A DNA stretch of 64,000 nt from NCBI RefSeq assembly GCF_900172345.1, contig NZ_FWFY01000001.1, positions 186,001 through 250,000 on the forward strand, read 5' to 3'. Shown here piece by piece: positions 62,953 to 64,000 of the stretch. Each line of letters begins with the position of its first letter. Position 1 is the first letter of the stretch. The notes below the pieces were generated by a model. It did no database searches. It was not told the origin of the DNA and saw only the letters and a list, made by a program, of their open reading frames with translations. The stretch comes from Limimaricola soesokkakensis. Its GTDB lineage: Bacteria; Pseudomonadota; Alphaproteobacteria; Rhodobacterales; Rhodobacteraceae. The translations under genes were made by a program, and so were the position numbers.

Positions 62953-64000
62953 ATGGCCAAGACGAGCAGGAGCGGTGGGCCGAGCGCGCTCGACCTGCTG
63001 CGGGTCGAAGTGCTCGCTGCGCGGATCGAAGCCTTCGGCCGGGCCGATCCAGATGCCGGCAATCTATGGCGCTCGGAGCTGGCGGTGGCCGAGGCAGTGG
63101 CCTCGGTGGCACTCGAAGGGCGCCGACTGTCCGAGACCGAGCTGTTACCGCGGATCGCGGGCGGTGGTTCCGGCCAAGGCGACCCGGTCGCGGGTGAACT
63201 GGCGCTGGGGCTGATCCGCGCCCTCAAGATGCCCGGCGACCCGATAGCGCATCCCGACAAGACGATCGCCCGGCTCGAACGGCTGGCAGGAGGGCTTGCG
63301 GAAGTCGAACGGGGGGCGAACTCGGAGGAGGTCTTTGCCGACCCGGCGGCGCTTGCCGCGTGTCTCTCGGCCTTACATCCCGACGATCCACCGATTCTCG
63401 CAGCGCTGAGGGTCAGCGCGGCCTATGGCCTTGCGACGGAGCGGGCCCACCCGATGGTCGAGCGAGCCTTGTTCATGGCGGTCGAGAGCGCCCGGCGCCG
63501 CCTCACGCCGGGACCCGGCGTTGTCGTAGCCTTCGAGGAGGACCCGATGCGCGGCCTGTCGGGACGGGTCGACGCCGATTGGGTCGCGACCCCCGCGCTG
63601 GCGCTCTCTGTAGGGCGCTACCGGCCCTGGTCCCCGGGCAGCGTCGCGGGGATGACCGAGTTACTCGATGGGCTGGGCACGGTATTGGGCATGGAAATCG
63701 GGCGGATCGGCCGGGCGCGTGACTGGCTGCGCCGGGCCCGCGCCTGCGGCGAGGGGCGACACGGCCGGTCGCGGCTGGGTGATGCGGCACAGGCATTCGC
63801 CTCGGCGCCCTGCCTGACCTCGAACCTTTTGGCGGAGCGCATCGGTGTGACGCCGCGTGGCGCGACCAACCTGATCGACGAGCTGGTGAGCCTCGGCCTG
63901 CTGCGCGAGATCACCCGTAGACGGACGGCCCGGATCTGGTCGGTGCCGGGCCTGGCCGAACGCTTGGCGGCGCGGCCGCGACGGGCGGGGCCGGCGCCTA
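62953..64000 (+). CDS. DUF1612/HTH-type DNA-binding protein (RHE_PE00001-like), C-terminus beyond window
   Basis: An open frame of at least 349 residues with no stop before the right edge. GAGGG is 6 bases before the ATG. The N-terminal half (RSELAVAEAVASVALEGRRL) and the C-terminal LAERIGVTPRGATNLIDELVSLGLLREITRRRTARIW (parts only) match the RHE_PE00001/DUF1612 plus HTH_13 plan seen on rhizobial plasmids and islands. The HTH helix lies in ERIGVTPRGATNLIDEL. Role unknown, perhaps a plasmid- or island-borne regulator. Confidence 0.7.
   Translation, partial: MAKTSRSGGPSALDLLRVEVLAARIEAFGRADPDAGNLWRSELAVAEAVASVALEGRRLSETELLPRIAGGGSGQGDPVAGELALGLIRALKMPGDPIAHPDKTIARLERLAGGLAEVERGANSEEVFADPAALAACLSALHPDDPPILAALRVSAAYGLATERAHPMVERALFMAVESARRRLTPGPGVVVAFEEDPMRGLSGRVDADWVATPALALSVGRYRPWSPGSVAGMTELLDGLGTVLGMEIGRIGRARDWLRRARACGEGRHGRSRLGDAAQAFASAPCLTSNLLAERIGVTPRGATNLIDELVSLGLLREITRRRTARIWSVPGLAERLAARPRRAGPAP

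Overview
The window is a high-GC, densely packed chromosomal segment with the gene content and order of a Rhodobacteraceae (Roseobacter-group) alphaproteobacterium. The lineage call rests on family membership and gene order: a Suv3-type helicase beside HslR-like, FdxA and CarD genes, glyQ/glyS split by a small membrane protein, a FolE2-type GTP cyclohydrolase, paired Lrp regulators beside ilvC, and a polyamine-type ABC operon. It was not confirmed by any database search. Most of the window is core housekeeping DNA with ATGA/GTGA start-stop overlaps. The accessory material lies mainly between 33.5 and 35.0 kb, between 46.3 and 47.9 kb, and after the tRNA-Ser gene at 61.1 kb.

Layout. 0-7.2 kb: the 3' part of a DUF2235 gene, a lysophospholipase-like hydrolase with an SCP2 protein, a TPR protein, a very long Suv3-like RNA helicase, an S4-domain protein, a 7Fe-type ferredoxin and CarD. 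7.2-16 kb: purD, a small exported protein, xseA, ftsY, an MgtC-family protein, the septation protein IspZ, a glutathione transferase and metZ. 16-22.1 kb: folE2, trkH overlapping a thiamine-diphosphate enzyme, and a SPOR/peptidoglycan-binding protein whose trypsin-like domain has lost all three catalytic residues. 22.3-32.6 kb: glyQ, small protein, glyS, a divergent pyruvate-phosphate-dikinase homologue, a SleB-type wall hydrolase, and a folB-folP-glmM overlap operon. 32.6-35 kb: an EamA transporter, a long intergenic region and two small lineage-specific genes.

35-46.2 kb: ilvC divergent from two overlapping Lrp/AsnC regulators, a UbiH-family hydroxylase, a HAD phosphatase, a GntR regulator, a membrane glycosyltransferase preceded by a CtrA-type site, carA, a YqeY protein, small stress-like genes, a DUF2244 protein and ctaD. 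46.3-48.9 kb: a type III polyketide synthase translationally coupled to an isoprenylcysteine-methyltransferase-like enzyme, then lipB and tRNA-Leu(GAG). 49.4-54.2 kb: a complete polyamine-type ABC importer (ATPase, binding protein, two permeases). 54.3-61.1 kb, mostly minus strand: an AEC carrier, a PhnP-like metallohydrolase, tatD, holB, tmk, a D,D-carboxypeptidase, a SPOR lipoprotein, then tRNA-Ser(TGA) on the plus strand. 61.1-64 kb: a sparse stretch of visibly lower GC with small orphan genes and a DUF1612/HTH-type DNA-binding gene that runs off the right edge.

The best candidates for new biology are the two-gene type III PKS/methyltransferase cassette, the catalytically dead protease, the CtrA-like control site for the glycosyltransferase, several precise promoter dyads (folE2, trkH, ilvC/lrp, sleB, ctaD), and the tRNA-Ser-adjacent accessory region. 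No CRISPR array, complete insertion sequence, prophage or recognisable defence island is visible.
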